38,886 nucleotides of DNA from a virus, in IMG/VR virus record IMGVR_UViG_3300030329_001608, positions 1 to 38,886 of that record; one strand, given 5' to 3'. Below are positions 29,967 to 38,340 of this stretch, in pieces. The notes beneath the pieces are model-generated. The model was not told the origin of the DNA. It ran no database searches and saw only the letters and a program-made list of their open reading frames with translations. A program made the position numbers and the translations under genes. The first letter of the stretch is position 1; each line of letters opens with the position of its first letter.

Positions 29967-31075
29967 TGGCTGACGCTTGGTATGGGGAAAATGAAACATA
30001 TGGAACTTTAGCAGATTTCCTTACAGGAGAAATGCTGAATGACCTTTGGGGCAATGACCCATCATGGGGTATGCGTCCCACCTATACCAATGCAGTATCA
30101 GAATTTGTCGGTGAAAATCCTCTTACCAATATTTTTGTAGATTCTAGGGATATATTGAGCCAAGGTGGAGGGCCTGATTTGTATGATTGGCTTGCTCTTG
30201 GAGTCTCTGGAATACCCGGAGTAAGCCCTGCATTATCCGCCGCTAACAAGTATGTAACAAGACCAATCTGGCAAAACATACAGGCGGCTAGTCAAAGCAG
30301 ATTTAATCCAAGAACTGATTGGAGAATTGCTGAAGGAACACGCTTTGTAGACGGAGTGGAAATACCTCCTACCTATGTAGACTCTGGATATAGGCACTCT
30401 CTTGAAGGAAGAATAAAAGAAAGATTGGGAATGCTTCCAGAGAAAAAAGATATGCCAACTGTTACTTTGCAGGATGCAGAAAATCTTTACGATGATATCT
30501 TAAGAGATCAAAAACTTATAGAGGCTTTACGATCTAAAGGATACGATCCTTCAAAAACTTTAGACGAACTATCGGTTGCAGAAACACCATCTGTTTACCA
30601 AATATCGTCTGAAGAATGGAAAGCAATGGAGCCATTACTTAAGAACCAATGGTTGCAAAGAGAGGGCCTTACTGAAGGCGATATGACAATTTTTCATTAC
30701 CTTAACGAAGGAAGAGATGAATTCCAAAAGTCTTTTGCCTTGGTAAAAAAACATGGGGATAAACAACTTATAGACTCTTTATCCAATACAATAAGAATAC
30801 ACGATGACTATGTACTTAATTGGCCTGAAACTCCCTTTATAAAAGTTTTAAAAGAAGGGGATGGCCCTACTGAAAAAGTTGTTAGCAATTTTAAAAGGAT
30901 TAAAAGAGCAGACAAACTTACCAAAGAATTTGTTAATATGGAAAAAACCGGGATGAAGCCTTCTCATGTCGATGCAACTGAATGGGAAAAACTTACAGCA
31001 GATTTGACTACAGAAGAAACTCTAAATCTTGCAAAACGAATGACACTAAAGAATTCTTTAAAATTAATACAATGA
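29966..31075 (+). CDS. Hypothetical virion-region protein (369 aa)
   Basis: Starts one base inside the previous stop (TAATGG). The N-terminal 100 residues have a Gly/Trp-rich part and a mildly hydrophobic helix (YDWLALGVSGIPGVSPAL). The rest is mixed-charge helical with many Lys, Asp and Glu. The stop overlaps the small-terminase start in ATGA. No catalytic motif recognised. Confidence 0.65.
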   Translation: MADAWYGENETYGTLADFLTGEMLNDLWGNDPSWGMRPTYTNAVSEFVGENPLTNIFVDSRDILSQGGGPDLYDWLALGVSGIPGVSPALSAANKYVTRPIWQNIQAASQSRFNPRTDWRIAEGTRFVDGVEIPPTYVDSGYRHSLEGRIKERLGMLPEKKDMPTVTLQDAENLYDDILRDQKLIEALRSKGYDPSKTLDELSVAETPSVYQISSEEWKAMEPLLKNQWLQREGLTEGDMTIFHYLNEGRDEFQKSFALVKKHGDKQLIDSLSNTIRIHDDYVLNWPETPFIKVLKEGDGPTEKVVSNFKRIKRADKLTKEFVNMEKTGMKPSHVDATEWEKLTADLTTEETLNLAKRMTLKNSLKLIQ

Positions 31076-31518
31076 GCAAAAAACCTAGCAACAATAACAA
31101 GTTTGTAAAACTGTGGACTCCGCAAATGAAACGGAGAGTAGAGATTCTTTTCTACAATGGCGCTTCTATCGTAGAGGTATGCCGCGAGATCGGTATTGTA
31201 AAAAAGACATTCTACAATTGGATGGAAGCCTATCCAGAATTTAAAGAAGTTGTAGATCACGGAATGATTGCCGCTGAATCTTGGTGGATTGAGAGAGGCC
31301 GAGAGAATGTTGATAACCGAAAGTTTAATCACGCTCTCTGGCTACTGATGATGGTTAACCGATTCAAATGGCATTCTGCTTACGCCAAAAAGGAAGAGAA
31401 AAAAGAAATCGTTAACGAGCATAAGGTTGAAGTTAAGAATGCCGTAGACGTAGATTCTATTCTACAAAAATCTATTCAACAGGGAATAGATCAAATAGAT
31501 AAATCACAAGTTCACTAG
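31072..31518 (+). CDS. Probable terminase small subunit
   Basis: ATG 31072 overlaps the previous stop (ATGA), so the upstream extension to 30982 is discarded. The 148-residue product has a helix-turn-helix (ASIVEVCREIGIVKKTFYNW) followed by 'MEAYPEFKEVVDHGMIAAESWW', a typical small-terminase pattern, then a long charged coil ending in Gln-rich helix. It probably recognises the packaging site on phage DNA and works with the large terminase 1.9 kb downstream. Confidence 0.75.
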   Translation: MSKKPSNNNKFVKLWTPQMKRRVEILFYNGASIVEVCREIGIVKKTFYNWMEAYPEFKEVVDHGMIAAESWWIERGRENVDNRKFNHALWLLMMVNRFKWHSAYAKKEEKKEIVNEHKVEVKNAVDVDSILQKSIQQGIDQIDKSQVH

Positions 31519-31527
31519 GAGAACGGT

Positions 31528-31647
31528 ATGCCAAAAGTAGGAAACAAAAAATTCCCTTACACTGCAAAAGGTAAAAAAGCGGCTATGACTGCGGCTAAAA
31601 AGACGGGGAAAAAAGTCAAGACTTCTAAGACTAAGAAAGGGTACTAA
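31528..31647 (+). CDS. Lys-rich 39-residue protein
   Basis: ATG 31528 follows AGGAG by six bases. The product starts MPKVGNKKFPYTAKGKKAAM and continues Lys/Thr-rich to its end. Similar short Lys-rich proteins occur next to terminase genes in marine phages. It may bind DNA in the head; the exact role is unknown. Confidence 0.7.
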   Translation: MPKVGNKKFPYTAKGKKAAMTAAKKTGKKVKTSKTKKGY

Positions 31648-31649
31648 AC

Positions 31650-32564
31650 ATGGCAGACGCTGATGTTTCAGGCCCACCGGGGAATCTAAACGGAGGCGGT
31701 AGTAGCCAAGGCGGTGGAGATGCTCCTAGTGTAGGCCCCGGCACAGGAATGAATCCTGATAACCCTGCCAGAGGAGTAACCTTTGGGGGTCTTTTAGGCG
31801 GCACTACAGATTCTTCCGCTACTGATTCAGCACTGGATGGCCTTTTAGGACTTTTAGGATTTGATCCTAGCGCCCCGGCTGCTGGAGTAAATGTAGAAAC
31901 TGAAGAAGAGGCCCCAAGAACCCATCCAGATGAAGGACTTTTTGGAGTTCAATCAGTTTCTCTTACTGACCCCGGCTACTCTAAAGCAGTAAACAAACAA
32001 GGCAAAGCACTTGGTTATGACGCGGCTAAGAAACAAAATCTACTTAACAGACAGTTAGAGTACTGGGGAAAATTTGAGACTAAGGCTAAATCATTAAAGG
32101 AGCAAATTGATGCTTTAAGACAAAAGCCAAATAAAACCCAAGATGATTATAAAGAACTTAGCAAACTAAGCAGGCAATACCAAAATGTAATGGAATCAGA
32201 CCAGTACCAAAAATTTCAGGGTTATAACAATCCTGCTCTAGGATGGGGAGCAAAAGCACTAGCATCTTCATTAGGATTGGGTGTTGTTGGATTGGCGCCT
32301 TCAATAGAAAGAGCATTAATTCAAGGGGGGTGGGCATTAGATACAACAACTCCTCAAGATGTTATGGACGCTGATCCGGCAGATGATGCTCCAGAAGGAC
32401 CATCTGATGAAGGTCAATCAACTTTTTGGTCTTTAATGAATGTTGTTAGAAACAATAGGGATATATTTGAAAATGTTTCTATTGAAAAAATTAGAGAACT
32501 TCTTGGAGATTCAAAAAAATTCTGGGAATTTTACGAAACCGCAAAGGCAGAACAAACTAGTTAG
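31650..32564 (+). CDS. Hypothetical virion-region protein (304 aa)
   Basis: Gly/Ser/Pro-rich first 100 residues (disordered), a helical middle with a coiled-coil-like stretch (LEYWGKFETKAKSLKEQIDAL), a hydrophobic Gly/Leu segment near 205-225 that could touch a membrane, an acidic linker and a charged helical end. No family recognised. Probably a virion or internal protein. Confidence 0.65.
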   Translation: MADADVSGPPGNLNGGGSSQGGGDAPSVGPGTGMNPDNPARGVTFGGLLGGTTDSSATDSALDGLLGLLGFDPSAPAAGVNVETEEEAPRTHPDEGLFGVQSVSLTDPGYSKAVNKQGKALGYDAAKKQNLLNRQLEYWGKFETKAKSLKEQIDALRQKPNKTQDDYKELSKLSRQYQNVMESDQYQKFQGYNNPALGWGAKALASSLGLGVVGLAPSIERALIQGGWALDTTTPQDVMDADPADDAPEGPSDEGQSTFWSLMNVVRNNRDIFENVSIEKIRELLGDSKKFWEFYETAKAEQTS

Positions 32565-32574
32565 GTAAATTATT

Positions 32575-33435
32575 ATGGCATACAATCCTTTTTTAAGATC
32601 AAGACTTTCTTCTGGATATGGAGATTATCTTAATCGCACTCCTCAAACTGGTATCTTTGAAGGATTTATTGATACTGATGGCGATGGAATTGATGACAGA
32701 TATCAATCAGGGCCGGGACAGCCAGATATGCGTAATCAGTTTCAAAATCCCCCACAGGGATTTGTTCAACGTCCGGGGCCTGCAACTCAAGCCCTTGTGC
32801 ATTTTTATAACCAAAATACTGGACAAACTTGGACAGCGCCTAATGGAAGTTATGTTCCTCCCGCAGGTTGGGAAGTAGTATCTCAACAACAATTTGAGAA
32901 TATAATCAATCAACAGTCAAACCAACCCTTTCAACAGCAACAGGTAAATCAACAGCAACAGCAAAATCAGCAGACGAACCAGTATCCTCACGGTAGAATG
33001 CCTGATTTTGAATCGTATGTTAGATCTAATCCCGACTTACTTAAGGCATATAAAAAGAAATACGGCGATGACATGAGCAAACTGATGCCTTGGGGAAGAC
33101 AGCATTGGCGCAAACACGGCAAGGAAGCGGGAAGAGACATGCAGTTTCAGGCCGCGCCCAAGTATGATCCTTCGTTGTTTAAAGGGAAAAAGATTGCAGA
33201 CCTTGAAAACAAATTCAGGGCTGATCAGGATACTGGAATGCGTCATCAGGCTAGGTCTTGGAGGCAAAGCCAAATGGACGCGGCTAAAAAGAAATATGGA
33301 TTTGGCACTGATGACTTTAATAAATCAGAATGGATTAAGCAAAGAAATAAAATTGCCAGTAGACACAGAAGAATGATAGGAGCAGGAGATAAAACTCTAA
33401 AATCTGGCACAGTTATACCGGGATACAATCCATAA
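32575..33435 (+). CDS. Q-rich protein with DxDGDG loop and surface-type repeat
   Basis: A 286-residue protein. Near residue 33 it has a 'DTDGDGIDD' loop like the calcium-binding loops of dockerin or EF-hand type repeats. A Gln-rich linker (about 105-137) follows. Near 143-190 the segment 'FESYVRSNPDLLKAYKKKYG', with 'RQHWRKHGKEAGRD' behind it, resembles the 'Y-I-x-S-x-P-D-L ... HY..HG..EGR' repeats seen in adhesin-like proteins. The C-terminus is basic. Role: perhaps virion surface or host contact, inferred. Confidence 0.6.
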   Translation: MAYNPFLRSRLSSGYGDYLNRTPQTGIFEGFIDTDGDGIDDRYQSGPGQPDMRNQFQNPPQGFVQRPGPATQALVHFYNQNTGQTWTAPNGSYVPPAGWEVVSQQQFENIINQQSNQPFQQQQVNQQQQQNQQTNQYPHGRMPDFESYVRSNPDLLKAYKKKYGDDMSKLMPWGRQHWRKHGKEAGRDMQFQAAPKYDPSLFKGKKIADLENKFRADQDTGMRHQARSWRQSQMDAAKKKYGFGTDDFNKSEWIKQRNKIASRHRRMIGAGDKTLKSGTVIPGYNP

Positions 33436-33441
33436 TAATGT

Positions 33442-35106
33442 ATGCTAGTAGATATAAATGAAAGGGCGTTAGCAACAGGTAAAAATGTTGATGCCGCTAT
33501 TAAACTAGCGGAGTGGGCTAGAACAGCAGACTATGATTCAGTCGTTAAAGCATACGCTGAATGTCATCGTGATCCTAACATTGATGATTCTTTTATTCGC
33601 ACTCTCGCTCAGTGTGACAGGTTTTATCTTGGCGTTTTTATCTGTAATCGGCACGATATGCTACATCCTTGGATATATGAAAGATGTAGAGAGGTCGAAT
33701 CAAACAAAGATGATCATCTAGATTTATGGGCTAGATTTCATTACAAGTCAACTATAATAACTTTCCTTGGCTGTGTTCAGGAAATTTTGTGTAATCCTGA
33801 CATTACTATAGGTATTCTTTCATATTCAGCAAGGCAGGCAAAGCCTTTTCTCAGGCAAATAATGCAGGAGTTTGAGTCAAATGAAAAACTCCAAGATTTA
33901 TTTTCTGATATTTTGTGGAAGAATCCAAAACATCAAGCGCCCAAGTGGGCGGAGAATGAAGGAATCTGTGTTAATAGGTTTGCTAACCCTAAAGAGCAAA
34001 CAGTCGAGGCACATGGACTTGTCGATGGTCAGCCTACTGGACGACATTTTTCACTCATTGTTTATGACGATGTTGTAGTTCAAGAGTCTATTACCACACC
34101 AGAACAGATCAAAAAGACAACTACCCAATGGGAACTGTCTTTAAACCTTGGGTCTACACATGATCCAAGATATCAATATGCGGGAACTAGGTACGCATAC
34201 GGCGACACATATGGAACAATACTACAAAGAGCCGCAGTCAAACCTAGAATACATCCCGCAACCTACAATGGTCAGATGGATGGTGAACCAGTATTTCTTG
34301 CTGAAAAGCGTTGGGAAGAAATCAAAAAAACTACATCCACATACACAGTAGCCTGTCAGCAACTACTCAATCCGATTATCGGAAGTGACGTATCGTTTAA
34401 GCAGGAATGGTGGAATGAGTGGGAAGTAAGGCCGTACACATTAAACGTGTATATAATGGTTGATCCCGCTCATTCAAAAAAGAAAGAGTCAAACAGGACT
34501 GCGTTTGCAGTAGTTGGTGTTGATGCCAACTTTAACAAGTATCTGCTAGATGGCGCTTGCCATAGAATGTCTCTTTCTGAAAAATGGGAAATGCTCAAAC
34601 GACTGCGCCAAAAATGGAAGAGAGCGCCGGGAGTAAGAGAAGTTAAAATAGGATACGAAAGGTACGGCGCACAAAGCGACATAGAACATTTTAAAGCGAT
34701 GATGTCTGCTGATGGTAGTAACTTTCCTATCTACGAACTTAACTGGGTTGGCGGCGGAGGTTCCCAATCAAAGAGGGACAGGATACAAAGGTTAGAGCCA
34801 GACCTTAAGGATGGTTCTTTCTTTTTCCCATATCCTACTGATGAGAAAATGCTGACATCTTATCAGCGAGATTTCAAAGAACGTAAGCAATCTTTTCTTA
34901 TCTCCAAAAAAATAATTTGTATAGACGAAGAACGAAAAACTTACGACTTAACTAAATGGGTTAAGGATAACGAGTATAACCTCTTTCCTACTATACACCC
35001 TGATTTTTTAGATGCTTTATCTCGCGTGTATGACATAGACCCTATGCCTCCAAGATCAGGAAATAGGGGAAGAAGTTTAGAACCACCCGCAGAGGCTCGT
35101 TATTAA
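33442..35106 (+). CDS. terL: Terminase large subunit
   Basis: The ATP-driven packaging motor and nuclease. A 554-residue protein with an ATPase domain containing a deviant Walker A around R98-FHYKST-104, and a Walker B with D209-D210 (FSLIVYDDVVV). The nuclease domain has D341 (YIMVDPAHSKKK), E405 (KIGYERYG) and D521/D524 (HPDFLDAL). This is a T7-like arrangement of the large terminase. Its start at ATG 33442 follows the previous gene by six bases. The stop shares one base with the next start. Confidence 0.92.
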   Translation: MLVDINERALATGKNVDAAIKLAEWARTADYDSVVKAYAECHRDPNIDDSFIRTLAQCDRFYLGVFICNRHDMLHPWIYERCREVESNKDDHLDLWARFHYKSTIITFLGCVQEILCNPDITIGILSYSARQAKPFLRQIMQEFESNEKLQDLFSDILWKNPKHQAPKWAENEGICVNRFANPKEQTVEAHGLVDGQPTGRHFSLIVYDDVVVQESITTPEQIKKTTTQWELSLNLGSTHDPRYQYAGTRYAYGDTYGTILQRAAVKPRIHPATYNGQMDGEPVFLAEKRWEEIKKTTSTYTVACQQLLNPIIGSDVSFKQEWWNEWEVRPYTLNVYIMVDPAHSKKKESNRTAFAVVGVDANFNKYLLDGACHRMSLSEKWEMLKRLRQKWKRAPGVREVKIGYERYGAQSDIEHFKAMMSADGSNFPIYELNWVGGGGSQSKRDRIQRLEPDLKDGSFFFPYPTDEKMLTSYQRDFKERKQSFLISKKIICIDEERKTYDLTKWVKDNEYNLFPTIHPDFLDALSRVYDIDPMPPRSGNRGRSLEPPAEARY

Positions 35107-35276
35107 TGGCTAGAACAAGAAGAGTTGGCAAAAGAAACTACCCTCCAAAAAGGGTTGCTTACAAAATGTCCAACAAAACTTTTTATGAGAGACAACCAAG
35201 AAAGTTTCCATACGGTGAGTTTCCATATGTTCAACCTACATATTGGATTGCAGGTTACTGTGAGAACGAAACATGA
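35106..35276 (+). CDS. Small basic aromatic protein (56 aa)
   Basis: Starts MARTRRVGKRNYPPKRVAYK and ends 'FPYVQPTYWIAGYCENET', with TAATG overlap with the terminase stop and ATGA overlap with the next gene. It is strongly basic at the start, aromatic at the end. Could bind DNA or membrane. Function unknown. Confidence 0.7.
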   Translation: MARTRRVGKRNYPPKRVAYKMSNKTFYERQPRKFPYGEFPYVQPTYWIAGYCENET

Positions 35277-35644
35277 AATCATTATTTCTTTTTTTATCTT
35301 TAGTTGCTTTTTCAGTCATGGCTCAAGAAAGAACAGCACCTATTGGTATAAAGCCAGTAGTTGTTAACATGCAGTTATTTTGTGCTGATTCGTTTGAGTT
35401 CTTAATGAATGTACTGGCCGCAGACTTTAAAGAGTATCCTGTTATGATGGGTTATCTTAAAGAAGAACCCGCCAATTCCCACACTCTAGTATACTTTGTC
35501 AACAAAGAGATGACTGCATCAACTCTAGTTATATCAAAGAAGAGTAAGGACAGAGAGCAAGCCTGTATAATCTGGTCTGGTAAATCACCTAGCGGCATGT
35601 CGTTTTCTGTAAATCCAAACCCTATGTTTGCTGATGAACTATGA
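35273..35644 (+). CDS. Secreted protein with signal peptide (123 aa)
   Basis: The N-terminus (MKSLFLFLSLVAFSVMA, then QE) is a clear Sec signal peptide with likely cleavage after Ala17. The mature part has two Cys (37 and 98) that may form a disulfide, fitting a periplasmic location. No catalytic motif is seen. It starts and ends in 4-bp overlaps, so it is coupled to its neighbours. It belongs to an envelope-directed group with the coiled-coil and lipoprotein genes. Confidence 0.75.
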   Translation: MKSLFLFLSLVAFSVMAQERTAPIGIKPVVVNMQLFCADSFEFLMNVLAADFKEYPVMMGYLKEEPANSHTLVYFVNKEMTASTLVISKKSKDREQACIIWSGKSPSGMSFSVNPNPMFADEL

Positions 35645-36081
35645 GCGACGAGGGAACTGTAAAGTTATCTGACAGAACTAATGTTGGATTGCCATTAAGA
35701 AATCTGATCGGATTAGCGTCAGCAGTTGCGGTTGGAACGTGGGCTTGGTTTGGGCTTCAAGAGAAACTAAACCAACATGATATGCGTATCCAACTAATGA
35801 GAGCAGAGGTAGATAGCAACTCTGAATTCTCTCAGCAATTACAACGTGGTGAGATTAGCACAGCATCATCGCAAGAAATGTACTTACTGCTTGAGCATAC
35901 TAGCCGACAACTAAGCGCATTAGAAAAAGCAGTTGCAGAAGGCAAAGCGGTAAGCATAAACAAACAACAAGAACTGACGCTGAAGTTTTTGGGTGACAGA
36001 GTAAATACCTTGGAATCAAAAATTGAAAACATTAGAGATAAGATGGCAGAAATGAAGGCTAACGGTAATGGGGTGCATTAA
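35641..36081 (+). CDS. Membrane-anchored coiled-coil protein (inner-spanin-like)
   Basis: A single membrane span near residues 21-40 (NLIGLASAVAVGTWAWFG) is followed by a long periplasmic coiled coil (QQLQRGEISTASSQEM, 'HTSRQLSALEKAVAEGK', 'KFLGDRVNTLESKIENIRDK'). This topology is like an inner spanin that links to an outer lipoprotein in lysis. A lipoprotein gene lies nearby (36866). Assignment rests on topology only. Confidence 0.55.
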   Translation: MSDEGTVKLSDRTNVGLPLRNLIGLASAVAVGTWAWFGLQEKLNQHDMRIQLMRAEVDSNSEFSQQLQRGEISTASSQEMYLLLEHTSRQLSALEKAVAEGKAVSINKQQELTLKFLGDRVNTLESKIENIRDKMAEMKANGNGVH

Positions 36082-36330
36082 ATGGAAACATTATTTGTGT
36101 TAGTTCTCTATATCAACGGAGTAGCCAAAGAACACATGGCCTATTGGGAAGACCCAGTTGTAAAAGAATGGGTGGAGATGGGGCTACCGGGATGCCTTGC
36201 TATGAAGCGAACCCTAAAACGACAGGGATGGCACGACAGCGAAGGCGGTAGATATGCTTGCGAAAAGCGCACAGTAGAAACTAGAATAGATTGGGAAGGC
36301 AAGAAGGTTATTGCAAGGATCATTGAATGA
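36082..36330 (+). CDS. Hypothetical protein (82 aa)
   Basis: Directly follows the previous stop (TAAATG). Starts METLFVLVLYINGVAKEHMA, hydrophobic at first but not a standard signal. Later charged with two Cys (GCLAMKRTLKRQG and YACEKRT). Similar short proteins occur in phage lysis regions. No function can be given. Confidence 0.6.
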   Translation: METLFVLVLYINGVAKEHMAYWEDPVVKEWVEMGLPGCLAMKRTLKRQGWHDSEGGRYACEKRTVETRIDWEGKKVIARIIE

Positions 36331-36506
36331 AACATTTAAAGGAGCAGAATGAAACGTATTTGCAACACTTACGAAAAGCAATGTACTTTGCTGGCTGTCT
36401 GTTGGTTGGGAGTCTGTGCGCTTTCGCTCATGCTCTTGTTCCATGCGTTTTAACTAAGACAACTACTAATTTAATTAACCACATTCAATCCAGATTGGGA
36501 GGGTAA
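36327..36506 (+). CDS. Small membrane protein (59 aa)
   Basis: ATG 36327 overlaps the previous stop (ATGA). The N-terminus is polar (MKHLKEQNETYLQHLRKAMY) and the middle has one membrane span, about residues 19-40 (MYFAGCLLVGSLCAFAHALV). A small holin-like or accessory lysis role is possible from size and span. A Thr/Ile/Asn tail follows. Confidence 0.6.
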   Translation: MKHLKEQNETYLQHLRKAMYFAGCLLVGSLCAFAHALVPCVLTKTTTNLINHIQSRLGG

Positions 36507-36515
36507 TGAACCACA

Positions 36516-36827
36516 TTGGTAATAACTCAGAAAGCACAGGATCAACTAAACCACTTGCTAGAGGATGGAGAGGTTTTAGAAATAGGCTTAAGAGGTGGTG
36601 GATGCAATGGCCTTATTGTGACTCTAGAGAAGACGATCTCGACAGGCACTACCCAACTGAGCATTGGCGAAAACACCAAATTCGCAGATCAGATGTCGCA
36701 GACATACTTACAAGGCGGTAGCCTTGACTACGAAGATACAGGATTTTCTAAAACGTTTGTGGTCAATCCAAGTGAAGGTACAGCAAGATGTGGATGTGGT
36801 AATAGCATCGCTCTTCCAGAAGTGTAA
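36516..36827 (+). CDS. A-type Fe-S carrier (IscA/HesB family)
   Basis: A 103-residue protein with the three family cysteines C30 (GGGCNG) and C92/C94 (RCGCGNS), equal to C35, C99 and C101 of IscA. It would hold a [2Fe-2S] or [4Fe-4S] cluster and pass it to client proteins. The frame is closed by TGA three codons before the apparent TTG start at 36516; GGGAGG lies about 12 bases upstream, closer to an out-of-frame ATG at 36506. The TTG start fits the family's 'VITQKAQDQL' beginning. Phage-borne IscA is known in marine phages as an auxiliary metabolic gene. Confidence 0.85.
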   Translation: MVITQKAQDQLNHLLEDGEVLEIGLRGGGCNGLIVTLEKTISTGTTQLSIGENTKFADQMSQTYLQGGSLDYEDTGFSKTFVVNPSEGTARCGCGNSIALPEV

Positions 36828-36854
36828 CAACCTTACAATATTCAGGAGTCAATA

Positions 36855-36950
36855 GTGAAAGAAAAATGGAAAGCACTACCAAAGAAAACAAAGATGTGGA
36901 TTCTAATTGGCGTGGCCGCGTTTATCGTAGCCTCTGCTATCTGGGGCTAG
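36855..36950 (+). CDS. 31-residue membrane peptide
   Basis: GTG 36855 has AGGAG six bases upstream. The peptide starts MKEKWKALPKKTKMW, basic, and continues with a membrane span (ILIGVAAFIVASAIWG). It overlaps the start of the lipoprotein gene in another frame. It may be a mini-holin or a coupling peptide. Confidence 0.6.
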   Translation: MKEKWKALPKKTKMWILIGVAAFIVASAIWG

Positions 36951-37312
36951 TTCTAGGAGTTATAGGATGCGGGACGATAAAGAAAGCGGGAGTGGTAGCG
37001 ACAGCGGCAGGGACGGGTGCAGTTGCGGGGACTGTACTCAGTGGGGGTGTGATTGCACCTATAGCGGGAAGCATGACAAGTGCCTTTGTGGCAGATGTGG
37101 TGACGGAGGTGACGGGTTCGTCCCGCACTACTATGGATAGCGGCTCCTGCGCTCCTGATAACTTCTGGAGTTTGCTTGGCTCTATGGCTGAGATGGGCGG
37201 TTGGTTGCTCATTCTCGTAGTTATTATTCCAATGGTACTTGGATGGTTTTTACCCGGACCTGTTAAGATGAAAGGCAGAGAGCCTAAACACCCTAATCCA
37301 CTTATGAGATGA
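36866..37312 (+). CDS. Lipoprotein with C-terminal membrane segment
   Basis: A 148-residue frame with a lipobox (LVLGVIGC, Cys35 from ATG 36866) followed by a Gly/Ala/Thr-rich middle and a hydrophobic segment near 112-129 (GWLLILVVIIPMVLGWFL). A GTG at 36896 would give a shorter signal (25 residues) and is a fair alternative; neither start has a good ribosome site, and coupling to the 31-residue peptide is likely. The stop overlaps the next start (ATGA). Such proteins are common in marine phage lysis regions; an outer-spanin-like role is possible but the C-terminal membrane segment is unusual. Confidence 0.65.
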   Translation: MESTTKENKDVDSNWRGRVYRSLCYLGLVLGVIGCGTIKKAGVVATAAGTGAVAGTVLSGGVIAPIAGSMTSAFVADVVTEVTGSSRTTMDSGSCAPDNFWSLLGSMAEMGGWLLILVVIIPMVLGWFLPGPVKMKGREPKHPNPLMR

Positions 37313-38340
37313 AAGAATATATAAAGGACTGTCTTAAATCTTTCAGTGGTGTGCTTTTATATGTGTGTGTATTATTTTGTATAATATACGCATCAATAGC
37401 ACAATCTGACATTTACGGATCAAGAGCAAGTTTTCTTTTACACAATGATCTGCGTAATTGGATGAGTCTATCGTACTTATCTACTAATGTAGATGATGCG
37501 TGGCGTAGGAGAGTAGAGAACGCCCTAATTAATCAAGGTGACACTCATATCTATATCTATTCTCAAAATGGAGATGACGGCATTGGGAATGTTTCGCCTC
37601 AATCTGATTGGGAACTTAGATTAGATCATCTTAACAACAAAGGTCTGCGTCCTGTCATGTGGTTAATGGCAGATGATTCTCCTAACTTAGCATCCAAGCC
37701 TCTCTCCTATCACAAGTCTCATAACTCTGAGATGGTTCGGAGGTTTGATGACAAGGTAGATGGATATGTTATTGGGCTTGAAGTAGATGAATATTGGTCA
37801 GCGGCACAAGTAAGAGAGATGGTTGCCGATTTAAAGACCAAGACAAACAAACCTGTTGGTGTGCATCTTACTCCCGGTATTAAGCCGGGATACCTTGACA
37901 ATGCTGATATAATATATCTGCAAACAGGTTTTGGACTAAATGAAGCACAATTCCGGGCAAGGGTAAAAGAGGGGTTGGCTTTAGGCAAGCCTGTGGTAGT
38001 GGCCGAATACCATATGGATTCTTCTTCAACTGTTGCAAAAAGATACGGAGATATTGCATGCCAAATGGGGGCGATAGGGACAGGAAACGGAAGGAACGTA
38101 GCCCTGTGCGGCCAGAAAACAATAAAGAAAAAAGAGTGGTATCAGGAATACGAGAAAGAGTTGATCGTTACTGGGATCGCCGCAGTCACCCTTTACGCAA
38201 TATTAAATAGAAATGGAAAAGACCCAACCTTTGAACTTTATGCGAATGATAATGGGTACGAAGTTGGAATGAAATCAGGTGGGTACAATTTAAGGTACTC
38301 AGAAGACAAGGTAATGGCTACATACAGGATAGAATTTTAA
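37309..38340 (+). CDS. Exported TIM-barrel-like glycosidase candidate
   Basis: A 343-residue protein with an N-terminal membrane or signal anchor at about 13-31 (SGVLLYVCVLFCIIYASI). The body alternates strands and helices: 'RPVMWLMADD', 'DGYVIGLEVDEYW' with E158 and E161, 'KPVGVHLTPG', 'ADIIYLQTGFG', 'GKPVVVAEYHMDS' with E233. Two Glu at strands four and seven are the pattern of clan-A glycosidases. A second hydrophobic stretch lies near 288-305. It could degrade cell-wall or surface glycans in lysis or entry. Family not confirmed. Confidence 0.6.
   Translation: MKEYIKDCLKSFSGVLLYVCVLFCIIYASIAQSDIYGSRASFLLHNDLRNWMSLSYLSTNVDDAWRRRVENALINQGDTHIYIYSQNGDDGIGNVSPQSDWELRLDHLNNKGLRPVMWLMADDSPNLASKPLSYHKSHNSEMVRRFDDKVDGYVIGLEVDEYWSAAQVREMVADLKTKTNKPVGVHLTPGIKPGYLDNADIIYLQTGFGLNEAQFRARVKEGLALGKPVVVAEYHMDSSSTVAKRYGDIACQMGAIGTGNGRNVALCGQKTIKKKEWYQEYEKELIVTGIAAVTLYAILNRNGKDPTFELYANDNGYEVGMKSGGYNLRYSEDKVMATYRIEF

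Noticed and set aside
36506-36721. A 71-codon frame overlapping the IscA gene with an ATG start
   Set aside because: Composition is Trp/Arg-rich and unlike a folded protein, while the IscA frame contains all family cysteines. A frameshift role is left open in the findings.
36967-37140. A 57-codon Cys/Gly/Asp-rich frame with a good ribosome site inside the lipoprotein gene
   Set aside because: It overlaps the Gly/Ala-rich middle of the lipoprotein, whose frame ends in an ATGA overlap with the next gene and has a lipobox. The Cys-rich look is explained by reading Gly/Ala codons in another register.
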